Below, piece after piece: positions 37,689 to 44,181 of a DNA stretch of 64,000 nucleotides; position 1 is the first letter of the stretch, and every line of letters begins with the position of its first letter. The position numbers and the translations under genes are program-made. This DNA comes from Ciceribacter thiooxidans (GTDB lineage Bacteria > Pseudomonadota > Alphaproteobacteria > Rhizobiales > Rhizobiaceae). The DNA lies in NCBI RefSeq assembly GCF_014126615.1, contig NZ_CP059896.1:3172501-3236500 (forward strand). Direction: 5' to 3'. Under the pieces are notes generated by a model. The model searched no databases. It worked only from the letters and a program-made list of their open reading frames with translations, and was not told the DNA's origin.

Positions 37689-38378
37689 TCAATCAAGGGG
37701 CGTTCTGACCTTCCCTTCGTGTGCCTGACGCTCAACCTGCGTGGCAACGAGTTTTGCCACCAGATGCACCAGGTTCTTCGCCTCAAATCGGCTCTTCAAC
37801 TTATCTATCCGATGCTCGATCGTCCTTGGCGACAAATGAAGGATTTCAGCAATTTCCTTCGTGGTCTGCCCTTCGATAAGGAGCTGGATGATGTTGTCAT
37901 CCGTGATGTCGGTCTTCGCTTCCCGCATCGGAGAGATGAAGAAGCGCCCTTCGACCAGACTGATGCACCAGCCCGGCTTCCCACCGCATTTCTGCGGTAT
38001 GATAAGGCGCTCGTAACCGATGCGGACACCGAGGAGCTTCGTCCTCACGAGGTCAAGCGCGGGGCGCTTCACCTCCAGAGTCCGCAAATAGGCGGAGATG
38101 ATCGCATCATCAATGAAGCGGCGATCGAGATCGCGCAGCGCGGCATCGGGAAATTGCTGCTTCATCTGGTTCAGCAGGTAGCTCCTGAATCCAAAGTCCT
38201 TCACCCGCCGAAATCGCCAGTCATAAGGATCATCGGCTACCGTCGTAACGACGGAGAGCGCCATTTTGATATTCAGCCGCCCGATCACTATCGAATAGAG
38301 GTCTTCTGGGGCAGTCGTTGCATCAGACTGCAACCATATATCGATAAGCTCTTGTGAGATCGCGTTGAATGCACTCAT
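37689..38378 (-). CDS. LuxR-type regulator with PAS-like N-terminal domain
   Basis: A 229-residue protein. The N-terminal half (SQELIDIWLQSDATTAPEDL to about residue 150) resembles the alphaproteobacterial PAS-type fold. The C-terminal LuxR helix-turn-helix is at about 160-205 (TDDNIIQLLIEGQTTKEIAEIL then LSPRTIEHRIDKLKSRFEAK). It converges with the flagellin gene, 21 bases between stops, and the invertase gene lies just upstream. A role in flagellin control is inference from position; VisN/VisR, LuxR-type proteins, control rhizobial flagella. Confidence 0.8.
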   Translation of the reverse strand: MSAFNAISQELIDIWLQSDATTAPEDLYSIVIGRLNIKMALSVVTTVADDPYDWRFRRVKDFGFRSYLLNQMKQQFPDAALRDLDRRFIDDAIISAYLRTLEVKRPALDLVRTKLLGVRIGYERLIIPQKCGGKPGWCISLVEGRFFISPMREAKTDITDDNIIQLLIEGQTTKEIAEILHLSPRTIEHRIDKLKSRFEAKNLVHLVAKLVATQVERQAHEGKVRTPLD

Positions 38379-38412
38379 CTGTCTATGTCTGAAAAGAATG
38401 CCCCGAAAATCG

Positions 38413-38994
38413 TCACGCGGTGTAACCCGGAATGCCGCCGCAGACCTTTGTGATACCGCGCTTCAAGGTGCGCGGGTGGACATGGAGCCGGGAGGCCACG
38501 TCCTCCCAAGGCTCGCCGCCGCCGATTTCTTTGTATGCCGCAAGGCATTGTTCATCGGTTAAAGAACGCTTCCGGCCATGTTGCTGGCCGCGTGCGCGCG
38601 CAGCGGCTATGCCCGCGACCGTTCGCTCTCGGATGATCGACCGCTCGAATTCGGCCATTGCCGCCAGAACATGGAAGACCATCCGGCCACCGGCCGATTC
38701 CGTATCGATGTTTTCCATCACCGAACGGAACCCGATCTGCCTCTTCTGGAGCCTGGTGATGATCTGGACGAGATGGCCGACCGAACGCCCCAGGCGATCC
38801 AGCCTCCAGACCACCAGCACGTCGCCTCTGCGCAGTGTTCTCAATACGCCGGAAAGGCCGCATCGCTTGCTCTGGCCTCCAGAAACGCCGTGGTCCTCGA
38901 ATATCCGATCGCAGCCCGCCGCTTGGAGAGCATCCCTCTGTAGTCCGAGATGCTGATCGATCGTTGAAACTCGCGCATATCCAATCCTTGCCAC
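38413..38994 (-). CDS. Hin-like serine recombinase (DNA invertase/resolvase)
   Basis: A 193-residue small serine recombinase. IGYARVSTIDQ carries the nucleophile Ser10, GDVLVVWRLDRLGRSV the active-site helix, and NIDTESAGGRMVFHVLAAMAEFER the dimer interface; a C-terminal Hin-type helix-turn-helix follows (EPWEDVASRLHVHPRTLKRGI). Overall it matches the Hin/Pin invertase branch in length and motif order. I chose the GTG at 38994, preceded by AAGGA; the longer in-frame start at 39090 has no ribosome site. A hix-like site lies ~155 bases upstream. Confidence 0.88.
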   Translation of the reverse strand: MARIGYARVSTIDQHLGLQRDALQAAGCDRIFEDHGVSGGQSKRCGLSGVLRTLRRGDVLVVWRLDRLGRSVGHLVQIITRLQKRQIGFRSVMENIDTESAGGRMVFHVLAAMAEFERSIIRERTVAGIAAARARGQQHGRKRSLTDEQCLAAYKEIGGGEPWEDVASRLHVHPRTLKRGITKVCGGIPGYTA

Positions 38995-39146
38995 CCACGA
39001 ATCCTTCCCTGCGATTCGCATTTCTGAACGCTTGCTTGACAGAAAGGAAGGTTTTCGCAGGCCAGACATTCGGAAACGCGACGCTTCCATTCTCGTAACG
39101 ATGGCAAAGGGTTACGCAAGCGACAAACAGGCATCATTCGCCGTGA

Positions 39147-39164
39147 CAAAAACCTTGGTTTTCA
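39147..39164. other. hix-like recombination site
   Basis: CAAAAACCTTGGTTTTCA reads TGAAAACCAAGGTTTTTG on the other strand. As I recall it, that 18-base block is identical to the centre of Salmonella hixL, with the AA/TT core dinucleotide flanked by GGTTTT half-sites. It lies just upstream of the Hin-like gene, as hixL does. A second full site was not found by eye; the best partial half-site, in opposite core orientation, is GGAAGGTTTTCGC at 39046-39058. Confidence 0.6.
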
Positions 39165-39178
39165 TCCGCTGAGAACGC

Positions 39179-39340
39179 CGCCAGCTCACGACTGCCAGAG
39201 TGACAGCACGCGGGATCGCGGCGATATTGCACGAAGGACAGTCCAACGAACATCGGATCGGCAAGCTGAAGGCCCGCTTCAAGGCAAGGGACATCCCGCA
39301 CCTCGTCGCACTGATGATTTCAGCCGGCATCGCCGGGGGA
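39179..39340 (+). pseudogene. Remnant of a LuxR-type helix-turn-helix domain
   Basis: The plus strand encodes ARVTARGIAAILH then NEHRIGKLKARF and HLVALMISAG. This aligns with TTKEIAEILH, IEHRIDKLKSRF and HLVAKLVATQ of the LuxR gene at 37.7-38.4 kb. The part before it is missing and the recognition helix is degenerate. It starts right after the hix-like site and points opposite to the intact luxR gene. DNA identity between the two is low, so it is an old copy or a separate relative. Confidence 0.6.
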
Positions 39341-39379
39341 TGGGGTGGGACGGGTGACCCGCCCCGCATCCCATTCGCT

Positions 39380-39715
39380 TCAATTCGTTTCGGGCATCCT
39401 GTCGCGGTAATCCTCGCACCACGAAAAACTCCGATACCTGGTCCATCTGTCGAGAATCGAGGCATTGAAATAATCGGGGCAGAGGAGCTGATAATTCTGG
39501 TCGTAGCCTTCCCGACGTATCCTGGCGACACGATCCTCCTCCCGCTGCAAACGGGAGCTATGAGCCGACCATGACCCCCAGACCACCGGAACAGCCGTTG
39601 TCGCGACCTTGTACGAGGCCATAATCAGCGTTGCCCCGATGGGCAGGACAAACACGCTCATCAATGCGATGATGAGCCAACGCCGGAGCGCACTCTCTTC
39701 AGACATGATCTTCAT
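39380..39715 (-). CDS. Small membrane protein, 111 residues
   Basis: One N-terminal transmembrane helix (WLIIALMSVFVLPIGATLIMA) with a soluble C-terminal part containing two cysteines (LLCPDYF, SWCEDYRD). No family recognised. It lies six bases after the upstream gene's stop, so it is co-transcribed with the two-helix membrane protein. Confidence 0.6.
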   Translation of the reverse strand: MKIMSEESALRRWLIIALMSVFVLPIGATLIMASYKVATTAVPVVWGSWSAHSSRLQREEDRVARIRREGYDQNYQLLCPDYFNASILDRWTRYRSFSWCEDYRDRMPETN

Positions 39716-39721
39716 CCCGCG

Positions 39722-40306
39722 TCACACCGTCCTGAGTTGGCGACCGTCGAATTTCGCGCCGATTCTCGCTCGCTCCAGCTCCTTGTGAAGAGCGATGGAA
39801 TCCTTCCTGATGCGGTTAGGCCCGCTCAGATGGTTCATGACAAGGAAGGCTATGGGCGCGATCAGGGCCAGCCAGAGAACATTCCCGATACCAATGGTGT
39901 AACGGGCCGGGATAAGGAACATGAGCAGGCCGAGAATATAGGCACCAGGAACCGCCTTCACCATCATCGCGGTATGCGCGATCCTGTTCGCCGTTTGAAA
40001 GAGCGTGAAACAATTGAGGCCACGAGCTTCGCTTTCGCTGGCGATCAAATGGAACACCGATTTTTTCCATGAACGAATTCGTCTGAAATAGAGTGTGCAA
40101 GTGTTCCCGATCTCGATTTCCGGATCGATCTTTTCATTGGTCGTGACGCGCTCGAATTTGAGCAATTCGCCCTTCTCGTCCTCAATAACCAGATAGGCAT
40201 AGTGCCATAGGTCATCGAGTACATTGCGGTCGAGGAACGTTCTGCCGTTGACTTCTCTGACAGTGCCAGTGACCTTGATGATATTCGGATTGTCTTGAAT
40301 GGACAT
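39722..40306 (-). CDS. Membrane protein with soluble N-terminal domain, 194 residues
   Basis: The ATG at 40306 follows a G-rich ribosome site (AGGGGG). The N-terminal ~95 residues are beta-rich and soluble (IIKVTGTVREVNGRTFLDRNVLDD). Two transmembrane helices follow (AVPGAYILGLLMFLIPARYTIG and NVLWLALIAPIAFLVMNHL), then a short basic tail. I do not recognise the family. Its promoter is probably in 40,307-40,443. Confidence 0.6.
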   Translation of the reverse strand: MSIQDNPNIIKVTGTVREVNGRTFLDRNVLDDLWHYAYLVIEDEKGELLKFERVTTNEKIDPEIEIGNTCTLYFRRIRSWKKSVFHLIASESEARGLNCFTLFQTANRIAHTAMMVKAVPGAYILGLLMFLIPARYTIGIGNVLWLALIAPIAFLVMNHLSGPNRIRKDSIALHKELERARIGAKFDGRQLRTV

Positions 40307-40443
40307 ATTATAACCCCCTGTTATGCGGGGAGACGCTGGCATATCGCGATTAACGCGAATGCCAATCAGACAGGGGGAAATCCCCCTCAATTGCTGCGGC
40401 AGGCGCTCCAGGTTCTTACCCGAGCGGCGTAGCCCTCAACAGA

Positions 40444-40467
40444 AAAGGGAGGCCGAAGCCTCCCTTT
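40444..40467 (-). terminator. Intrinsic terminator with UUCG tetraloop (copy 1)
   Basis: AAAGGGAGGC and GCCTCCCTTT pair around CGAA, which is the stable UUCG loop on the minus strand, followed by a T-run. It ends the 142-residue gene at 40591. A 22-base identical copy lies at 41051. Confidence 0.8.
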
Positions 40468-40590
40468 CCTTCGAACCATCAAGGCCGGAAAACCGTCACC
40501 CCGCTTCGCGGCTGGCGATCGTCGACTATCGACACAGCCACGGTTTTGTTTTGTTCGTAGTTCAATGGTGATGCCAATTCCCACCGGCAG

Positions 40591-41019
40591 TCAAGCGACG
40601 GACTTCATGGCATCCATACCCATTACGATTCCAGATCGATCCTTGTTGTCGATCCACCAACCTGCCCGACCTTGGGCGACCAAGGCAGCAAGTCCTCGGC
40701 TGACCATTGCGTCAAACGCCTCCAGGTTTCCAGCCAAGACCTTGGGCCGCAAGTCCTCGAAATAACCGATGACCTCGCCGATTTTATCAACCCGGATTTG
40801 CCGGGCCCATGCGATTTGCTTTTCCGATCCAGAGAGCGCGGGCAGGTCATTTTCAACTTCCGCCGCCTCGACCGCCTTGAGCTTATCCGATTTCACGCAA
40901 TCGGGGCAAAGGCCGTTTTCGGCGGCCCATGAAACATAGCGTTGCCGATCCGCGATCTTGCCTATTAACTGCCTTTCGGCAGCATGTCCGCATGAATAGG
41001 AGACGCTGTATTTCGCCAC
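40591..41019 (-). CDS. Hypothetical zinc-ribbon-like protein, 142 residues
   Basis: SVSYSCGHAAE and LCPDCVKSDK give a CxH...CxxC zinc-binding pattern in the first 45 residues. A helical part follows (LSGSEKQIAWARQIRVDKIGEV) and a C-terminal MVSRGLAALVAQGRAGWWID segment. Proteins with GSEKQIAWA occur on mobile elements, but their function is not established to my knowledge. GTG start. Flanked by two near-identical terminators. Confidence 0.65.
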   Translation of the reverse strand: MAKYSVSYSCGHAAERQLIGKIADRQRYVSWAAENGLCPDCVKSDKLKAVEAAEVENDLPALSGSEKQIAWARQIRVDKIGEVIGYFEDLRPKVLAGNLEAFDAMVSRGLAALVAQGRAGWWIDNKDRSGIVMGMDAMKSVA

Positions 41020-41050
41020 GTGATTGCCTCGAATGTCGTTGGAAGAGATG

Positions 41051-41072
41051 AAAAGGGAGGCCGAAGCCTCCC
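41051..41072 (-). terminator. Intrinsic terminator with UUCG tetraloop (copy 2)
   Basis: GGGAGGC and GCCTCCC pair around CGAA, followed on the minus strand by TTTT. The 22 bases equal copy 1 at 40444. It would stop transcription coming from the relaxase operon before the zinc-ribbon gene. Confidence 0.75.
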
Positions 41073-41081
41073 GATCCGAAA

Positions 41082-41263
41082 CTCTGCGTTTGCAGAGAAC
41101 ATTCCACCGAGAAGCGTGCTTCTCTATGTAGAACGGTACATCCCTGCCGGGGCAGGGAAAGCCCTCCCTTACAGGGAGGAAGACCGCTTATGCAGCGGAA
41201 AACGAGTGTTTGCAGGGAAAACCTTGCACGTACTCATATACTTCAGAGCCGTCTACACGACGG
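41082..41263. repeat. Comb of short perfect hairpins
   Basis: Seven perfect small hairpins follow one another: CTCTGC/GCAGAG (41082-41097), GAGAAGC/GCTTCTC (41109-41124), ATGTA/TACAT (41126-41141), TCCCTGCC/GGCAGGGA (41141-41158), CCTCCCT/AGGGAGG (41163-41179), CCGCT/AGCGG (41184-41198) and CCGTC/GACGG (41249-41263). With the terminator at 41051 there are eight in about 210 bases. The 41,073-41,585 gap has no credible gene. A structured RNA or single-stranded DNA site such as oriT is possible. Confidence 0.55.
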
Positions 41264-41315
41264 TTCACTTCCGTTTTAATCCAACACTTCCATGAGCAAG
41301 CTCAAGGAAGGGCAG

Positions 41316-41404
41316 AATCCCACAGGGGGAACGATTACCGCAGGGGGTTGTCACCCCGGAGGGTGGCATTGTCTCTCCTAATCCCACAAGGGGATCGATA
41401 ACCG
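41316..41404. repeat. Imperfect 25-base direct repeats with ~32-base period
   Basis: The units at 41316-41340 and 41380-41404 match at 22 of 25 positions (AATCCCACA...CGAT.ACCG). A degenerate third unit sits midway near 41348. It looks iteron-like and may bind the relaxase or Rep protein. Confidence 0.5.
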
Positions 41405-41550
41405 TGCCAGCGTTTCGGGATGAGGAATTTCAGGTCCTACCTGACGATCCTGCCGGAACCGCTGACAAGAAAAACCATGACGCCAATCGGCGGGGCTGGC
41501 AAGAGGAAACCCGCACTTTCCTGCAAAAAAGTTGACGCTTAACATTCTGT

Positions 41551-41578
41551 AATTGTTGACAATTTCAGAGTCCTGAAA
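41551..41578. repeat. Two adjoining palindromes at the relaxase 3' end
   Basis: AATTGT-TG-ACAATT (41551-41564) and TTTCAG-AGTC-CTGAAA (41563-41578) overlap by two bases and lie just past the relaxase stop. They could be part of its transcript end or a protein-binding site. Confidence 0.4.
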
Positions 41579-41585
41579 CGACACA

Positions 41586-42848
41586 CTATGGCCGTCGAAG
41601 AGCGGGCGTCGAAATACCGGGCGTGCGCTCCGGCTCCGGCGGACGCAACGCGGCAAGCTCACGTCTGGCCGTCGCCAGTTCGCGACCGGTCTCCGCAAGG
41701 TTCTCCCGCAAGTTCTTCGCCCGTTCTTCAGCTTCGCGCCATCCAGCATTGGCGGCGCTCGCACGGTCAGCGGCATCGTCGGCGGTCCGCCGGAGCGCTT
41801 CCATCTCGGATTCGACGGCAGCGCGGATGCGGGCCGCAACCCTCGACTTCTGGAATCCATCCCATATGCCTCGCAGGACACCAGGAAGATGCTGGAGCCT
41901 TGCCGCCTCCTGACGGACGCGCGCCATCATCGACCTTGCCTTGCGTTGCTCGGCAACGGCCTTGTCCTGCGCCGCCTTGGCGGCCTCCGTCGCGGCCTTC
42001 GCGGCGGCAAGCTGGCGATCCGCTTCCGCCTTCGCCCTAGCGGCTTCCTCACGGATCGCGGCGGCATCTTCCTTTGTGCTGGCGATTATGGATTCACCGC
42101 GCGCCTTCACGGCCTTGGCGCGCTCGATTGTCGTCTTCAGGGCTTTGGCTTGCGTCTGCTCCGCCTGCCATTCCGCTCGCGTCAGACGACGGCGTTGCGG
42201 ACCAAGGCGGGTCAAGCCGCAGGGGATGGCGACGGTCTCGTGATACGAATCCTGCCACTCTCGCATGGCCTGCTTGTACGCTTGATCGCCGCGCTTGTTC
42301 AGGGCCTTCGAGTCCTCGCCTTCTGCGGGACCGGCCGCCATCACAGCGGCCTTGGCCGTCTGCCCCGGATGCAGGGACGCGGCCCGCATGGCCGGATCGT
42401 CCGGCAGGACATAGGCGTGGATATGGAAGTGCGACTCGTCTTCGTGCCGGATCACGGAGACGAGCTTGTCGCCGTACTGTGAACGAAGCCACGCGATTGT
42501 TCGCCTTTCCCAGTCCTCTGCTTCACGGCGCTTTTCCGGATCGGCGCGAACCTCTTCCATCAAATGCGGATGCGAAGCCACGACCGTCATGAGCGTGTGC
42601 TGAGTTTTCTGAACCTTTCGAGGCTTGCCGCCCTTCGGCGTTGTCGTCGCGGCATCGGCGGTGGCATCGTGCAATCGCTCCAATTCGTCGATCGTCGAGC
42701 CATAGACGACGATCGGAGACGCAGGATTCGAGACGTGAAAGGACGCGTCAGGATCACGCCGAGCCTCGTTAAAAACATAGCTGGTGGAGCGGCCCTTTCC
42801 ATCGCCCTTGCGGCTGTACGCCGTCATGTGGATGAACTGGAAAGCCAT
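41586..42848 (-). CDS. MOBV-type relaxase (Pre/Mob family)
   Basis: A 420-residue plasmid-type mobilisation protein. The N-terminal HUH relaxase part has the three-histidine motif HEDESHFHIHAYVLP, the segment QDSYHETVAIPCGLTRLGPQ typical of this family, and KTQHTLMTVVASHPH. From about residue 230 a very long Ala/Glu/Arg coiled coil runs to the end. It nicks oriT and pilots the strand in transfer using another element's secretion system. It is the last gene of a four-gene minus operon. Confidence 0.87.
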   Translation of the reverse strand: MAFQFIHMTAYSRKGDGKGRSTSYVFNEARRDPDASFHVSNPASPIVVYGSTIDELERLHDATADAATTTPKGGKPRKVQKTQHTLMTVVASHPHLMEEVRADPEKRREAEDWERRTIAWLRSQYGDKLVSVIRHEDESHFHIHAYVLPDDPAMRAASLHPGQTAKAAVMAAGPAEGEDSKALNKRGDQAYKQAMREWQDSYHETVAIPCGLTRLGPQRRRLTRAEWQAEQTQAKALKTTIERAKAVKARGESIIASTKEDAAAIREEAARAKAEADRQLAAAKAATEAAKAAQDKAVAEQRKARSMMARVRQEAARLQHLPGVLRGIWDGFQKSRVAARIRAAVESEMEALRRTADDAADRASAANAGWREAEERAKNLRENLAETGRELATARRELAALRPPEPERTPGISTPALRRP

Positions 42849-42857
42849 GAAGCGGAC

Positions 42858-43175
42858 TCAGTGCACCGTCTGATCGAGCGATTTCACCGCCGCTTTGCTT
42901 GCGTCCACGTCTACAGCGTAGACGTGAGGGAGATACGAATAGCGAACGCCTTTAAACTGCTCGAATCCTATCGCGACAAGAAAAAGCATGGCTTGGACAG
43001 TGCGGCTCTTGAACTCTTGTCCGTCGTCACGTCCGAGCACGACGCGCTGCTCGTCATCAGCCGACCGGAGCCAAGCGACGATCTTCCCAGGTTCAGTCTC
43101 GATGAGCAGTGATGCAGCGTTTCCGGATTCGAGCTCCACGGCGGTAAAATACGTGCGACGAGGGGGAATCCGCAT
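42858..43175 (-). CDS. Hypothetical protein next to relaxase, 105 residues
   Basis: A mixed alpha/beta protein (MRIPPRRTYFTAVELESG, IVAWLRSADDEQRVVLG, LPHVYAVDVDASKAAVKSL). Its ATG overlaps the upstream stop (TGATG), and the relaxase starts ten bases after its stop. By place it could be a relaxosome accessory factor. No known domain recognised. Confidence 0.6.
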   Translation of the reverse strand: MRIPPRRTYFTAVELESGNAASLLIETEPGKIVAWLRSADDEQRVVLGRDDGQEFKSRTVQAMLFLVAIGFEQFKGVRYSYLPHVYAVDVDASKAAVKSLDQTVH

Positions 43176-43432
43176 CACCGATCTTCCCCCCACTCGAAAC
43201 TGATACCATGCGTGAAGCTCGCGACGAGCTGCACGCGGTCAAGGAACTCGCGGGCGTTCATATGGGCGAAACCACCGTTCAGCGCGGTTCGTTCTTGCGA
43301 GAAGCTGGCGTATCGCTCGGCGCTCTCCCAGATGACGGCGTACCAGCTTGTCGGCAACCGGATGACCTTGAGCAGCGCCGGGGCAGCCGAGCCGTGGTTG
43401 GTGACGACGATAGGCAGATCGTATTCCTGCAT
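43175..43432 (-). CDS. Small paralogous protein B of the mob operon, 85 residues
   Basis: The protein starts MQEYDLPIVVTNHG and has LLKVIRLPTSWYAVIWE and REFLDRVQLVASF. The upstream 104-residue gene has the same pattern (KEFNLPIEF, LKALRVPMGWQACLW, ARFLRMIQVFF), so they are tandem paralogs. Function unknown; coupling to the relaxase operon suggests a shared role. Confidence 0.65.
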   Translation of the reverse strand: MQEYDLPIVVTNHGSAAPALLKVIRLPTSWYAVIWESAERYASFSQERTALNGGFAHMNAREFLDRVQLVASFTHGISFEWGEDR

Positions 43433-43444
43433 GTGACCGGCCTC

Positions 43445-43759
43445 TCACTGCAACGAAGTTTCGATGTCGTTCATGTCGAACATCGTTTCGTTGAGATACC
43501 GGAGATGAATGCCCTGACGCTCGAAGAACACCTGAATCATCCGGAGGAAGCGGGCATCAGACATTTCGCGAAGGTCCTGATGATCCGTAACCAGCCCGCA
43601 GGCATCCGGTCCGCCCCAGAGGCAAGCCTGCCACCCCATGGGCACCCGGAGTGCCTTGAGCCTGCCTGATCTCGCTTCGCTTCTTCGTCTCGGATCATTC
43701 GTGTCGATGAACTCGATTGGAAGGTTGAATTCCTTCATGTGTGTCGCCGCGTAGCTCAT
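43445..43759 (-). CDS. Small paralogous protein A of the mob operon, 104 residues
   Basis: AGGAGGA precedes the ATG at 43759; a second in-frame ATG at 43738 (MKEFNLPI) aligns better with paralog B. It begins the minus operon to the relaxase. The middle and end share LPI, LK.LRVP..W.A..W and FL..IQV with paralog B. No known family recognised. Confidence 0.62.
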   Translation of the reverse strand: MSYAATHMKEFNLPIEFIDTNDPRRRSEARSGRLKALRVPMGWQACLWGGPDACGLVTDHQDLREMSDARFLRMIQVFFERQGIHLRYLNETMFDMNDIETSLQ

Positions 43760-44181
43760 TGACTGATCCTCCTGTGCTGCTCGGTTCAGGAAAATTGTCA
43801 GTGCCGGCGGAGCCTGAAACAATAGTTATTAGTGACCGACTAATGCCTCTTCCGTTGGTCGAAGCGTCGGCCCTTCGGGGAGGCTTCCGCCGGACTCTCC
43901 CGAGGGGCCACTTCATGGAGACCTTGGCGGGGCCTTGTCGCCGTCTGGATGGACGACGAGGCAGTTGATGACTGCCGCTCGGTGACTTCACCACTGGACG
44001 TGGCTCGGGGCGTTGCCCTCGGCGATGCCGGGATACCCGACATCTTTCCGCTACGCGGCTTCGTCCAGCGTGACACGCCCTGGACGCTCCGTTGTGCGGT
44101 GAGCGGCGTAGTTTCGGTATGGCCGGGGCGGGCGGCTACCTTTTTATCTATACACCTATTTTCACCGTCAAAAAGTTGCAA
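43760..44181. other. Gap between rep gene and mob operon
   Basis: About 420 bases with no credible gene. An imperfect hairpin (GGCCCTTCGGG against CCCGAGGGGCC, about 43869-43910) lies in the middle. It should contain the mob operon promoter and, as upstream DNA of a MOBV relaxase, is one candidate for oriT. Confidence 0.4.

Noticed and set aside
41210..41235. AAAACCTTG as a further hix-like site
   Set aside because: One half-site only; the other arm does not match.
41316..41404. Possible small CRISPR array (32-base period)
   Set aside because: Only two good units plus a degenerate one, spacers are not unique in length, and no cas genes are present.
43840..44181. 113-residue minus frame between rep and mob operon
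   Set aside because: Low-complexity Arg/Pro/Ser composition, no ribosome site and no homologous feel; treated as non-coding.
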